Assembly: GCA_003797895.1 (NCBI GenBank)
Contig: RKQB01000006.1
Span: 1 to 64,000, forward strand
Origin: Cyclobacteriaceae bacterium YHN15
Lineage (GTDB): Bacteria; Bacteroidota; Bacteroidia; Cytophagales; Cyclobacteriaceae
Reading direction: 5' to 3'
DNA: 64,000 bases
The notes under the pieces were generated by a model. The model saw only the letters and a program-made list of their open reading frames with translations. It was not told where the DNA came from and did not search any database. Shown one piece after another: positions 53,758-62,524 of the stretch; the stretch's first letter is position 1, and each line of letters starts with the position of its first letter. The position numbers and the translations under genes are program-made.

Positions 53758-54075
53758 TTATAATAGGATAATCAACAGAATGATAATTATCAATGCCCCG
53801 GTAGAGATATAAATACCAGTACCTCGGAAGGCTTTAGCCTCTTTTTCAAGCGATCTGAGCTCATCTTTCAACTCTTTCTTCTCTTCTTTTGAAAGGACGG
53901 TCAAATCCATTTCTTTGAGTTCAAGAACCTTGGTTTCTATTTCCAGAAGCCTTTCTGATTCTTCCGTCGTCAAAACTTTCGGTTCTTTCGATTTAAAAGG
54001 CATAGCCTCAACGGTACTCCCTGTAAAAGCAATTAATGTCGCTGCTGTAGCAAGTTTTAAAAAGGGTTTTTTCAT
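53758..54075 (-). CDS. Small membrane protein with coiled coil
   Basis: 105 residues from ATG 54075 (MKKPFLKLATAATLIAFTGSTVEA signal); an in-frame upstream ATG at 54090 is less likely. A charged coiled coil (TEESERLLEIETKVLELKEMDLT..KEEKKELKDELRSLEKEAK) ends in a terminal hydrophobic helix GALIIIILLIILL. This resembles the small Bacteroidota proteins that end in a bare membrane helix; function unknown. It follows fumC on the same strand by 18 bp. Confidence 0.68.
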   Translation of the reverse strand: MKKPFLKLATAATLIAFTGSTVEAMPFKSKEPKVLTTEESERLLEIETKVLELKEMDLTVLSKEEKKELKDELRSLEKEAKAFRGTGIYISTGALIIIILLIILL

Positions 54076-54093
54076 AAATGCAAAATTCAAATT

Positions 54094-55494
54094 TTATTTC
54101 AAACTACCGATCATATCCTCAGGCTTAACCCATTCATCAAACTGCTCGTTGGTCAGTAATCCCAAAGCCAAAGCAGCTTCTCTAAGGCTAGTGCCTTCTT
54201 TATGGGCTTTTTTCGCGATTGCCGCAGCATTTTCATAGCCAATGTAAGGATTCAGGGCGGTGACCAACATCAGGGAGTTTTCCAGATGTCTTTTAATAAA
54301 CGGTGTATTTGGCTCAATCCCTATGGCGCAATTATCATTGAAGGAGACACAGGCATCACCGATCAATCTGGCAGACTGAAGGAAATTGGCAATCATTAAT
54401 GGTTTGAAAACATTCAGTTCAAAATGCCCATTTGAGCCACCAATGGAGATAGCTACGTCATTCCCCATCACTTGTGCTGCTACCATGGTCATCGCTTCCA
54501 CTTGGGTTGGATTGACCTTACCTGGCATGATGGAAGAACCAGGTTCATTTTCCGGAATTAATATTTCTCCTATCCCTGATCTTGGACCTGAGGAAAGCAT
54601 GCGGATGTCATTGGCAATTTTCATTAAACTCACCGCCAATTGCTTCAAAGCGCCATGGGTTTCAACAATGCCATCATGGGCCGCCAATGCCTCAAATTTA
54701 TTGGGTGCCGTTACCAAAGGCTGTCCGGAGAATTCGGCAATTTTTTTGGCCACCAATTCTGAGTATCCTTTTGGTGTATTCAAGCCTGTCCCCACAGCAG
54801 TTCCTCCCAAAGCCAATTCAGCAAGATGGGATAAAGTATTTCTCAAAGCCTTCAATCCATGGTCCAATTGGGCCACATAACCTGAAAATTCCTGTCCCAA
54901 AGTCAATGGGGTGGCATCCATAAAGTGGGTTCTTCCGATTTTTACCACATTCATGAAATCCTCAGACTTTGCTTTCAAGGTATCCCTAAGTTTTTCCACA
55001 CCTGGAATGGTGGTTTCGACTACCATTTTGTAAGCTGCAATATGCATGGCAGTTGGAAAGGTGTCATTCGAAGATTGGGATTTGTTCACATCATCGTTGG
55101 GATGTATTTTCTTTTGGGCATCATCTAGTGATCCCCCCAACAAAACATGGGCCCTATAGGCGATTACCTCATTGGCATTCATATTGGACTGGGTTCCTGA
55201 ACCGGTTTGCCAGATTACCAAAGGGAATTGGTCATCATGCTGTCCGGTAAGAATTTCATCGCAAACTTTAGCAATTATATCTGCTTTATCCTGGGCCAAA
55301 ACACCCAACTCGGCATTGGTCAAAGCTGCGGATTTTTTGAGTATGGCAAATGCCCGGATGATTTCTATCGGCATACGGTTGCGCTCTCCGCCGATTTTGA
55401 AGTTATTGATAGATCTTTGGGTCTGTGCTCCCCAATATTTCTCCGCAGGAACCTCCACAGGCCCCATGGTATCTTTTTCTATTCTGAAGGTCAT
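54094..55494 (-). CDS. fumC: Class II fumarate hydratase
   Basis: 466 residues, cytoplasmic, iron-independent fumarase of the citric acid cycle. Hallmarks: [15 protein letters not shown] (active-site region), [41 protein letters not shown] and the signature [13 protein letters not shown]. The length is normal (E. coli FumC 467). Single-copy housekeeping gene; its neighbours do not suggest more. Confidence 0.97.
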   Translation of the reverse strand: MTFRIEKDTMGPVEVPAEKYWGAQTQRSINNFKIGGERNRMPIEIIRAFAILKKSAALTNAELGVLAQDKADIIAKVCDEILTGQHDDQFPLVIWQTGSGTQSNMNANEVIAYRAHVLLGGSLDDAQKKIHPNDDVNKSQSSNDTFPTAMHIAAYKMVVETTIPGVEKLRDTLKAKSEDFMNVVKIGRTHFMDATPLTLGQEFSGYVAQLDHGLKALRNTLSHLAELALGGTAVGTGLNTPKGYSELVAKKIAEFSGQPLVTAPNKFEALAAHDGIVETHGALKQLAVSLMKIANDIRMLSSGPRSGIGEILIPENEPGSSIMPGKVNPTQVEAMTMVAAQVMGNDVAISIGGSNGHFELNVFKPLMIANFLQSARLIGDACVSFNDNCAIGIEPNTPFIKRHLENSLMLVTALNPYIGYENAAAIAKKAHKEGTSLREAALALGLLTNEQFDEWVKPEDMIGSLK

Positions 55495-55630
55495 GATATG
55501 ATTTTTTGAGTTTTCGAGTTCGCTAAATTACGACCTGAAGGCCATAATCCATAGTTATTTCAGTTTAAAATGAATACCCGGTAAGCATATTATATGGAGT
55601 AGTAGAGGACCTTTTTCTTTGCGAAAAACC

Positions 55631-55688
55631 CTTTGCGGGCTTTGCGTGAAACAACCAAAGAATGTGATTTCAGGCAAAGTCCGCTAAG
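55631..55688. repeat. TTTGCGGGCTTTGCG inverted repeat
   Basis: The left arm CTTTGCGGGCTTTGCGTGAA (55631-55650) and the right arm, whose complement reads CTTAGCGGACTTTGCCTGAA (55669-55688), match at 16-17 of 20. The left arm also matches 17 of 20 with the copy at 10624-10643 (inverted). It lies in the gap between fumC and the next hypothetical gene. Confidence 0.75.
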
Positions 55689-55695
55689 ATTGGAT

Positions 55696-56193
55696 TCAGT
55701 TCTTCTTACTATCTTCTTCCGAAAAATTCAAAAGTTCATGAAAAATCGCCTGCGAGACTTTAATTTTTCTTTTGAAATAGACCCAGGCAAAAAAATAATT
55801 CCCAAAACCCAGAAAAAAAGAGATCAGGGCATACCATAAATTTTTTGCTACCAAACCGAAAAAAAGGGTCAAAAGAAGGGTAAGAATGGTCCAAAAAGCC
55901 AGGAAAAAAACTGAACTGGGGAATAAACTGTATTTTAAAAACAGGATACACCCCTTGGGAGTGGTTTCAAATTTTCCCTTGATTAATGGCAAAAAACTAT
56001 CTCCTTTATCGATTACCAAAGAAATACTGAAACTATCCTCCTCCAAAGTTCCATTAAACTTATGCCCCTTGGTGTTTCTAGCTTCATAATCAAGGAAATT
56101 TACGTTTTTGGTCACTTTGCCCAACCTGTGAATTACTTCCATTTTGTTGAAAGTAGATACCAAAACTTCACTATGGCTTGGAAAAAAAGGCAT
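55696..56193 (-). CDS. Hypothetical protein with two membrane helices
   Basis: 165 residues. The N-terminal ~75 are beta-rich (LDYEARNTKGHKFNGTLEEDSFSISLVID), followed by two long hydrophobic helices (VFFLAFWTILTLLLTLFFGLVA and LISFFLGFGNYFFAWVYF) and a short basic tail. I recognise no family. The start could also be ATG 56142 (MEVIHRLGKV). Confidence 0.55.
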   Translation of the reverse strand: MPFFPSHSEVLVSTFNKMEVIHRLGKVTKNVNFLDYEARNTKGHKFNGTLEEDSFSISLVIDKGDSFLPLIKGKFETTPKGCILFLKYSLFPSSVFFLAFWTILTLLLTLFFGLVAKNLWYALISFFLGFGNYFFAWVYFKRKIKVSQAIFHELLNFSEEDSKKN

Positions 56194-56284
56194 AAAGCAG
56201 TAACAGATTTGAATTTATAAAGTTAATTCATAAATAAATTATCTTGAATCCAAGATATCCTGTGAAATGATATCCGAAAAAATG

Positions 56285-56311
56285 TTTTCCCCTACTAGCA
56301 TGATGGGAAAA
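56285..56311 (-). terminator. Weak hairpin after ridA
   Basis: TTTTCCCC (56285-56292) and GGGAAAA (56305-56311) pair around a 12-base loop; on the minus strand T-rich sequence follows. Possible terminator of the ridA gene ending at 56373. Confidence 0.4.
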
Positions 56312-56372
56312 ACCTATTGGTTTTTGGTAAGACTTTTGCATTATTGGATTTTTTACCAAATGGGCAAAAGGA

Positions 56373-56753
56373 TCACTTCACAGCAATACATGAAATCTCC
56401 ACATTGACATTTTTGGGGAGCTTGCTTACCTCTACCGTTTCCCTTGCAGGAGGATTGGATTTAAAATATTGGCCATAGGCCTCATTAATGGTAGCAAATT
56501 GTCCCATATCTTTTATAAAAATCGTGCATTTTACAACGTCAGCAAAGGCAAAACCTGCAGCTCTCAAAACAGCCTCCAGGTTTTTCATGACGGCATGGGT
56601 CTCCTCAGTGATATTTTCATTGATCAATTCGCCGGTATCCGCATCAAGAGCAATCTGACCAGAAACATAAAGTGTATTTCCTGCCTTAACGGCTTGGCTG
56701 TAGGGTCCTATAGGCGCCGGAGCTTCTTTTGAAAATATTATTTCTTTTGACAT
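56373..56753 (-). CDS. ridA: RidA-family enamine/imine deaminase
   Basis: 126 residues from ATG 56753 (an in-frame start at 56786 adds 11 odd residues). RidA hallmarks: APAPIGPYSQAVKAGNTLYVSGQIALD, ADVVKCTIFIKDMGQF, and PPARETVEVSKLPKNVNVEISCIAV with the substrate Arg. It hydrolyses reactive enamines from PLP enzymes. It is divergent from kynU, which is itself a PLP enzyme, so a housekeeping role or a 2-aminomuconate deaminase role in the kynurenine route is possible; the second is inference. Confidence 0.93.
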   Translation of the reverse strand: MSKEIIFSKEAPAPIGPYSQAVKAGNTLYVSGQIALDADTGELINENITEETHAVMKNLEAVLRAAGFAFADVVKCTIFIKDMGQFATINEAYGQYFKSNPPARETVEVSKLPKNVNVEISCIAVK

Positions 56754-56834
56754 CGTCCTAAATTTTTTTGCAAAATAGGAATTCAAAGTTCAACCACCGA
56801 AAGCAAAATGATTTTTTTGATGCTTGAAAGATGG

Positions 56835-56842
56835 TATGTTTG
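56835..56842 (+). promoter_or_regulatory. Candidate Bacteroidota -7 element for kynU
   Basis: TATGTTTG matches the Bacteroidota -7 consensus TAnnTTTG, 80 bp before the kynU start. A TTTG at 56816-56819 could be the -33 element, but the 15-bp gap is shorter than the usual 19-21. Confidence 0.3.
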
Positions 56843-56921
56843 AAAAAAGCATCAAACAGGAATAGTTAGATTATTGTTAAATTTGAAAATTATCTCTCTG
56901 ATCATCATAAAATGATGGAAA

Positions 56922-58208
56922 ATGGAAAATACAAACTATCAATTCAATAAAGAATATGCCCATTTAATGGACGAAAAAGATCCATTAAAAGGATACCGCT
57001 CAAAGTTTTTTTTTCCCAAGGTCGGTGGTAGGGAAGCCATTTATTTTTGTGGCAACAGTTTAGGCCTCCAACCTAAAAGTGTACAGTCCTATATTCAAAA
57101 AGAACTGGATAATTGGGCCAATCTGGCAGTGGATGGGCATTTTATGGGTGAAGATGCCTGGTACCATATCCGAAAAAAATCCAAACCAGCCCTCTCTGGC
57201 ATAGTGGGGGCACATGAACATGAAGTAGTGGCCATGAACAACCTGAGTTCCAATCTTCATTTTTTGATGGTATCCTTTTATAGGCCGACAAAGGAACGTT
57301 TTAAGATTATAACCGAGGCAGGAGCTTTTCCTTCAGATATGTACATGCTGGAATCCCAGGTAAAATTCCATGGTTTAGATCCTGATGAAACCATTATTGA
57401 ATTGGCTCCCAGGGCAGGTGAGTATACCTTAAGAACAGAGGATATCATTCAGTCCATTGAAGACAATCAACACCAATTGGCCTTGGTCATGATGGCTGGG
57501 TTGCAATATTATACTGGCCAGGTTTTTGATATGGAGGCAATCAGCAGGGCCGCACATCAGGCAGGAGCTTTGGTAGGATTTGATCTGGCTCATGCAGCAG
57601 GAAATGCGCCTTTACAGTTACATGACTGGGAGGTGGATTTTGCTACATGGTGCAGTTATAAATACCTGAACTCAGGTCCGGGAAATATATCCGGCATATT
57701 TGTTCATGAAACCCATGCGGAAAATCCTGATCTGCCCAGATTTGCAGGTTGGTGGGGACATGATGAAGGAGAGCGCTTTAGAATGGAAAAGGGTTTTAAA
57801 CCCATGTACGGTGCAGATGGCTGGCAGTTGGCCAATTCCAATGTCATTGCATTGGCTGCCCACCAAGCCTCTTTAGATATATTTGAAGAGGCAGGAATGC
57901 TACAACTCAGAAAAAAAAGTGAACGATTAACAGGGTATCTGGAGTTTCTGATAGGTCAAATAAGCGGAGAAAGGGGCGTTTTGGAAATAATTACACCAAA
58001 AAACCCAAAGGAAAGGGGCTGTCAATTATCTTTGTTGGTCCATAAAGGAGGAAAATCAGTATTTGATGAATTCTACAAAAATGGAATAATAGGAGATTGG
58101 CGCCACCCCAATGTCATTAGGATAGCACCTACTCCTTTGTATAACAGTTTCTTAGATGTCTACCAATTTGCAAGAATATTGGAACAATCCCTTCATAAAT
58201 TCGCTTAA
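56922..58208 (+). CDS. kynU: Kynureninase
   Basis: 428 residues, PLP enzyme that cleaves kynurenine or 3-hydroxykynurenine to anthranilate or 3-hydroxyanthranilate plus alanine. YFCGNSLGLQPKS near the N terminus, GFDLAHAAGNAPLQLHDW, and CSYKYLNSGPG with the PLP Lys247. The length is usual. It is followed after 27 bp by kmo, forming a tryptophan-catabolic operon. Confidence 0.96.
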   Translation: MENTNYQFNKEYAHLMDEKDPLKGYRSKFFFPKVGGREAIYFCGNSLGLQPKSVQSYIQKELDNWANLAVDGHFMGEDAWYHIRKKSKPALSGIVGAHEHEVVAMNNLSSNLHFLMVSFYRPTKERFKIITEAGAFPSDMYMLESQVKFHGLDPDETIIELAPRAGEYTLRTEDIIQSIEDNQHQLALVMMAGLQYYTGQVFDMEAISRAAHQAGALVGFDLAHAAGNAPLQLHDWEVDFATWCSYKYLNSGPGNISGIFVHETHAENPDLPRFAGWWGHDEGERFRMEKGFKPMYGADGWQLANSNVIALAAHQASLDIFEEAGMLQLRKKSERLTGYLEFLIGQISGERGVLEIITPKNPKERGCQLSLLVHKGGKSVFDEFYKNGIIGDWRHPNVIRIAPTPLYNSFLDVYQFARILEQSLHKFA

Positions 58209-58235
58209 TAGAGAAGGGGCATCAATCTCAAACCT

Positions 58236-59591
58236 ATGAAAAAGAATGAAATCAGCATTTTAGGTTCCGGCCTGATAGGATCCTTGCTGAGCATATATTT
58301 AAGAAAAAGGGGGCTTGACGTAAATGTTTACGAAAAAAGAGCCGATAACAGAAATCAGGAATATAAAGAAGAAGGCAGATCCATCAATATGGCTCTCAGC
58401 GATAGAGGCTGGAAATCATTGGAAAAGGTAGGCCTGAAAGAAAAAATACTTCCTTTAACCATACCTATGTATGGCAGGAAAATCCATAATGAACATGGTG
58501 AGACCACCTTTATTCCTTATGGAAAAGAAGGTCAGGCCATTTATTCCATTTCAAGGGGTAAATTCAATCAACTTCTGATGGATGAGGCTGAAAAGGAAGG
58601 GGTGAAAATTCACTTTGAACACAAAATAGAAGATATAGACCTTAGATTCAATGAGCTGACTGTAAGCAGCCCCAAAAATAATCTGGAAAAAATTTCCTCA
58701 GAGGTAATAATAGGTTCTGATGGGGCATATTCCTCTCTCAGGAATGCTATGCTTAAGCAGGTCCGTTTCAATTACAAACAGGAATATATCTCCCATGGAT
58801 ATAAAGAATTAAGTATCCCTCCCACTGAATCAGGGGAATTTGCTATGGATCCTAACGCCTTACACATATGGCCTAGGGGTAGTTTTATGCTCATTGCATT
58901 GCCCAATCCGGATAAATCATTTACCTGTACCTTATTTTTGCCTTTTGATGGCGGAAGGGTTTCGTTTGAAAATATCAGGGATGAAAAAGACCTTAAAGGG
59001 GTTTTCCAAACCTACTTCGACGATGCTATCCAAAAGATGCCACAACTTACCGAGCAATATTTTACCAATCCTACCTCGGCCCTAATTGACATTGAATGTT
59101 ATCCATGGATGTTGAACAAGTCCCTATTGATAGGGGATGCTTGCCATGCCATGGTGCCTTTTTATGGTCAGGGAATGAACTGTGGTTTTGAAGATTGTTT
59201 AATCTTGGATAATCTCATAGAAAAACTCGGGACTACAGCATGGGAACTTGTGTTTGCCAAATTCCAAAAAATCAGAAAGCCGGACACGGATGCCATTTCA
59301 CAATTGGCTATGGAAAACTTTGAGGAAATGAAGGCCCAAGTATCCGATCCAAAATTTGCGATCAGAAAAAAAATAGAAGCAAAATTACATGGCCTTTTTC
59401 CAAATGATTGGATTCCTTTGTACACCATGGTGACGTTTTCGGATATGCCTTATTCCGAAGCCTATATACTTGGCAAACTTCAGGAAAAAATAATGGACAG
59501 GGTCATGGCCGATCCCTTGATTACCGAAAATTGGGACAAACTAGATTACGAGGACATCATCAACCAGATGGATAAGGCGAAGGCGGTCTAG
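58236..59591 (+). CDS. kmo: Kynurenine 3-monooxygenase
   Basis: 451 residues, FAD-dependent hydroxylase making 3-hydroxykynurenine from kynurenine with NADPH and O2. FAD motifs: ISILGSGLIGSLLSIYL (Gly10-Ser16), YEKRADNR, IGSDGAYSSLRN and LLIGDACHAMVPFYGQGMN. Length fits bacterial and eukaryotic KMO (about 450-490). Together with kynU it leads to 3-hydroxyanthranilate, and thus to quinolinate/NAD or to further degradation; genes for these later steps are not in the window. Confidence 0.95.
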   Translation: MKKNEISILGSGLIGSLLSIYLRKRGLDVNVYEKRADNRNQEYKEEGRSINMALSDRGWKSLEKVGLKEKILPLTIPMYGRKIHNEHGETTFIPYGKEGQAIYSISRGKFNQLLMDEAEKEGVKIHFEHKIEDIDLRFNELTVSSPKNNLEKISSEVIIGSDGAYSSLRNAMLKQVRFNYKQEYISHGYKELSIPPTESGEFAMDPNALHIWPRGSFMLIALPNPDKSFTCTLFLPFDGGRVSFENIRDEKDLKGVFQTYFDDAIQKMPQLTEQYFTNPTSALIDIECYPWMLNKSLLIGDACHAMVPFYGQGMNCGFEDCLILDNLIEKLGTTAWELVFAKFQKIRKPDTDAISQLAMENFEEMKAQVSDPKFAIRKKIEAKLHGLFPNDWIPLYTMVTFSDMPYSEAYILGKLQEKIMDRVMADPLITENWDKLDYEDIINQMDKAKAV

Positions 59592-59772
59592 TAAAATAAA
59601 TTGTCAAGAGTTTTCCAATATTTCCGGTAAGGAATCATACTCTTTACACGACCCTACAAATATGCAAATGGATACCAAGAACGATAGTGTTCAGTATCAA
59701 TCATTAAATCTAAGGTAAGTTGGACCAAGTAGATTGGAAAATCAAATAGGTTTATTAATTCAAATACCCTAT

Positions 59773-60399
59773 CTACTCAGCTTTCTTGGTCCATTTGATG
59801 GTACAGCCAATCGCCTTGGTGGATTCTACCGAAACTTTCCTTCCCTGCAATATTTCTTCCATCGCATTCTCCACGTATTTTTCTGTTACGGCATTGGCAT
59901 CCTGATAATTGTTATCTATCGCTCCAATGTATTTGACCACAAAGTCATTCCCTTCCTTGTTTAGAATATAAACATGGGGTGTTCTTGTACCTCCATAGGC
60001 TTTGATGACCTCCTGACTTTTGTCATAGACGTAAGCAAAAGGAAATTTTTTATTCTTTGATCTTTTCTTCATGTTTTCAAAACTATCCCCAGGGCTGAGT
60101 TTTTCATCATTTGAATTGATTGCAATCACCGGAAAACCCATTGTTGCAAATTTTTCATGCAATTCAATCATCCTATCTTCATAAGCCACTACATAAGGAC
60201 AGGTATTGCAGGAGAAAATCACTATGGCTCCTTTTGAGTTATCCAAACCCGACAAGGATATCCATGACCCATCCACACTTTGGAGTTTGAAATCAGAGGC
60301 TTTATCCCCAACCTTATACCCTTGACTGTCCTGTGCCGAAGCACTCAGGGTAAAAACTGTCATCATGCACAAAAGAAATAATCCGTTCAATTTTCTCAT
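59773..60399 (-). CDS. Secreted peroxiredoxin-like protein
   Basis: 208 residues with signal peptide MRKLNGLFLLCMMTVFTLSASA. AhpC/TSA-type thioredoxin fold: YKVGDKASDFKLQSVDG, FSCNTCPYVVAYEDRM with Cys64 and Cys67 (CxxC), and YGGTRTPHVYILNKEGN (cis-Pro). This group (PRX-like2) often has a CxxC in place of the peroxidatic Cys, so it is more a disulfide or metal-redox protein than a peroxidase. It is 7 bp downstream of a TlpA-like gene. Confidence 0.88.
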   Translation of the reverse strand: MRKLNGLFLLCMMTVFTLSASAQDSQGYKVGDKASDFKLQSVDGSWISLSGLDNSKGAIVIFSCNTCPYVVAYEDRMIELHEKFATMGFPVIAINSNDEKLSPGDSFENMKKRSKNKKFPFAYVYDKSQEVIKAYGGTRTPHVYILNKEGNDFVVKYIGAIDNNYQDANAVTEKYVENAMEEILQGRKVSVESTKAIGCTIKWTKKAE

Positions 60400-60406
60400 A
60401 TTCTTC

Positions 60407-60904
60407 TTATTTTAGTTGACTGATCATTGATTTAAGTTCTTCATAAGTAACTTCTCCTTCAAAAAAAGACCTGACCCCATCCGGCTTGATAAATAAAGTA
60501 CCGGGAATGGCCCCTGACCAATCCTTACTTACCTTATCAATCCATTTATTATAATCCACATCGTTCAGAAGATAAACAGGAGATTTAATATTTCTTTTCT
60601 CAATAAAATTGGTAACCCTCTCCGGTTTTCTCCCATCATCCATGGAGATGAAAATCACTTCTATATCTTTATCTTCCTCTTGAATTTGTTCAAAATAAGG
60701 CATCTCTTTGATGCAGGGAGCACACCATGTTGCCCAAAAATTATAAACCCTTAACTTTTCGGATCTTTCCAATGTCATAGATTCAAACCTTTCAAAACCA
60801 ATGATTTCAAAAACCTTCTTATCATTGGCTTGAAAATCTCCGACCAATTCAAGTAGTAAAACTATTAATAAGGATCCTGTTAAAGCCAGATGTTTCATTT
60901 TCAA
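60407..60904 (-). CDS. TlpA-like periplasmic thioredoxin
   Basis: 165 residues. An N-terminal signal or anchor (MKMKHLALTGSLLIVLLLELVG) precedes the TlpA/ResA-like fold with WATWCAPCIKEMPYFEQI (Cys61 and Cys64) and GAIPGTLFIKPDG (cis-Pro). Such proteins reduce apocytochrome or metal-centre disulfides. Co-transcribed with the next gene; both belong to the extracytoplasmic thiol-redox set. Confidence 0.9.
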   Translation of the reverse strand: MKMKHLALTGSLLIVLLLELVGDFQANDKKVFEIIGFERFESMTLERSEKLRVYNFWATWCAPCIKEMPYFEQIQEEDKDIEVIFISMDDGRKPERVTNFIEKRNIKSPVYLLNDVDYNKWIDKVSKDWSGAIPGTLFIKPDGVRSFFEGEVTYEELKSMISQLK

Positions 60905-61535
60905 TTGAATTTCTAAAATTAAAATATAACTTTTTCAATATCACACTTTAACCTTTTTGGAAAATTCAACTTGATTAAAGTGTTAGGTTTGAATTACTAA
61001 ATCTTTAGCAAAAAAGAATCAGAATAATATTCTAAATCCATTCTTAAAATTTCAGATATAAGGTTGAACGGATTGGGTGAATTCTTGTTCCACCGCTTAT
61101 CAAAAAGCCTTAAATTTGAGCATATTCATGGATGCAAAAAAACAAGCTTTTTTTATCCACATTTATCCACACTTATCCACAATAGCATTCGAATACGGCA
61201 TAACAAATTGATTTTCAGTATTTTAGTATTTAAGAGAAAAATGCCGTTTTGTGGATATCTAACTGGAAATGAGTTTTTTACAAAAAATTTCACTCTTACA
61301 TAGGTGGATAATTTTAACAAACAAAATATTCTTTCAACTTTGGCATTCTTGGTTTTATCTAACTTTTGAATTGCTCTTGCCAGGCATGTTTCAAGCAATT
61401 TATACAAGAGATATTATTTTCTAATACGATTTTGTTGAATATTAAATGGTTAAATGTCATTTAAATATTTATTTATAAAATCAAATTATTTATTACATTA
61501 ATAATATTTAATGGGGTTAAGTATAAAAACCTGGT
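60905..61535. other. Gene-free 631-bp gap: DnaA boxes and AT-rich tract
   Basis: No gene supported; the short frames here are shadows in AT-rich DNA. It contains three perfect TTATCCACA boxes (61153-61161, 61163-61171, 61173-61181), two near-matches in reverse orientation (61250-61258, TGTGGATAT; 61303-61311, GGTGGATAA), then an extended A/T stretch (about 61410-61520). Confidence 0.8.
61153..61181 (+). other. Three tandem DnaA boxes, 10-bp period
   Basis: TTATCCACA occurs at 61153, 61163 and 61173, perfect each time, exactly one helical turn apart, so DnaA protomers could bind on one face. Candidate origin or DnaA-titration module; single copies of the same 9-mer also occur elsewhere in the window (for example 30952, 49150), so the spacing, not the word alone, is the evidence. 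Confidence 0.6.
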
Positions 61536-62450
61536 TCATTTATCCTCCAGCATATTTTTATCCAATGAAAAAATAATGTCTAGAATAAGTTCCGCTGTAG
61601 CAACAAAAAATTCAGGGTCGATATTCTCATAGGTATCCGTCTCCTTATGGTAATCTTGATGATCTTCAACCCCGAAATAAATAAAGGGGATATTGTTGAG
61701 AAAAAATTGGGAATGATCCGAAGCCATGGTCCAGTCCTTTCTCCCCGTTCCAGGCTCGTCATGTCCAAAAAGAAGATTGGGCTGCCTCCCTTCACTGACC
61801 TTTTGGATCATCGGTTTTAAGAAAGGAGAATGATAGGTCCCGACTGCATATAATTCATTATCCTCATTTCTGCTGATCATATCCATATTGATATTCAAAA
61901 CCACTTGTTTTATGTCAAATGGAAAATCCAATATCAATGCTTTCGCGCCTTGGTGCCCTACTTCCTCTGCGTCAAGGGCCACGAACATCATAGAGTGATG
62001 GGGCTTGTTTTCCATAAAATACGCCGCAAAGGACATAACTGCCGCAGTACCTGATGCATTATCATCTGCCCCGTTGAAAATCTTTTCTCCGACCATTCCC
62101 AAATGGTCATAATGTGCCATAATGACAAAGAGCTTTTCAGTGTCTTGTCCAGGAATGAAACCTATAATATTAGCCGCATTTTCAATCAATTTACCATCTC
62201 TCCGTCCTATGAAGGAAAAATATTGGGTAAAATCAGGATATTGGGAAGTCATACCCAATGCATGAAACCGCTCTTTTATATATTCCCTTGCCAGTAAGCT
62301 CCCTTTCGAAAGAGGACTTCTCCCTTCGAGTTGGTCTGAAGCCAAATATTCAAGATCTGCCAATAATTGAACCGAATTTATCTTTTGCGCAGATGCAAAA
62401 ACCGGTAGAAACCAAAAAATGACAAGGGCAATTCTCAATAAATTCTTCAT
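61536..62450 (-). CDS. M28-family metallopeptidase
   Basis: 304 residues with signal peptide MKNLLRIALVIFWFLPVFASA. Zinc-peptidase motifs: VIMAHYDHLGM, NGADDNASGTAAVMSFA, ALDAEEVGHQGAKAL (catalytic Glu) and NINMDMISRN, DHSQF. Secreted aminopeptidase or related; probably releases amino acids in the periplasm or outside. Alone on its strand. Confidence 0.92.
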   Translation of the reverse strand: MKNLLRIALVIFWFLPVFASAQKINSVQLLADLEYLASDQLEGRSPLSKGSLLAREYIKERFHALGMTSQYPDFTQYFSFIGRRDGKLIENAANIIGFIPGQDTEKLFVIMAHYDHLGMVGEKIFNGADDNASGTAAVMSFAAYFMENKPHHSMMFVALDAEEVGHQGAKALILDFPFDIKQVVLNINMDMISRNEDNELYAVGTYHSPFLKPMIQKVSEGRQPNLLFGHDEPGTGRKDWTMASDHSQFFLNNIPFIYFGVEDHQDYHKETDTYENIDPEFFVATAELILDIIFSLDKNMLEDK

Positions 62451-62524
62451 TTTGGAGTTTATATTTTGTCATTAAGTATATTTCGTAAAAATACTAAGGA
62501 ATCATTGGCAGAATACATTTAATT

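Noticed and set aside
55172..55509. Plus-strand frames opposite fumC
   Set aside because: fumC is a highly conserved gene; the opposite frames have no motif.
61064..61407. Two opposite frames of about 80 residues in the DnaA-box gap
   Set aside because: Composition follows AT-rich DNA; they overlap each other and the DnaA boxes and have no recognisable domain.
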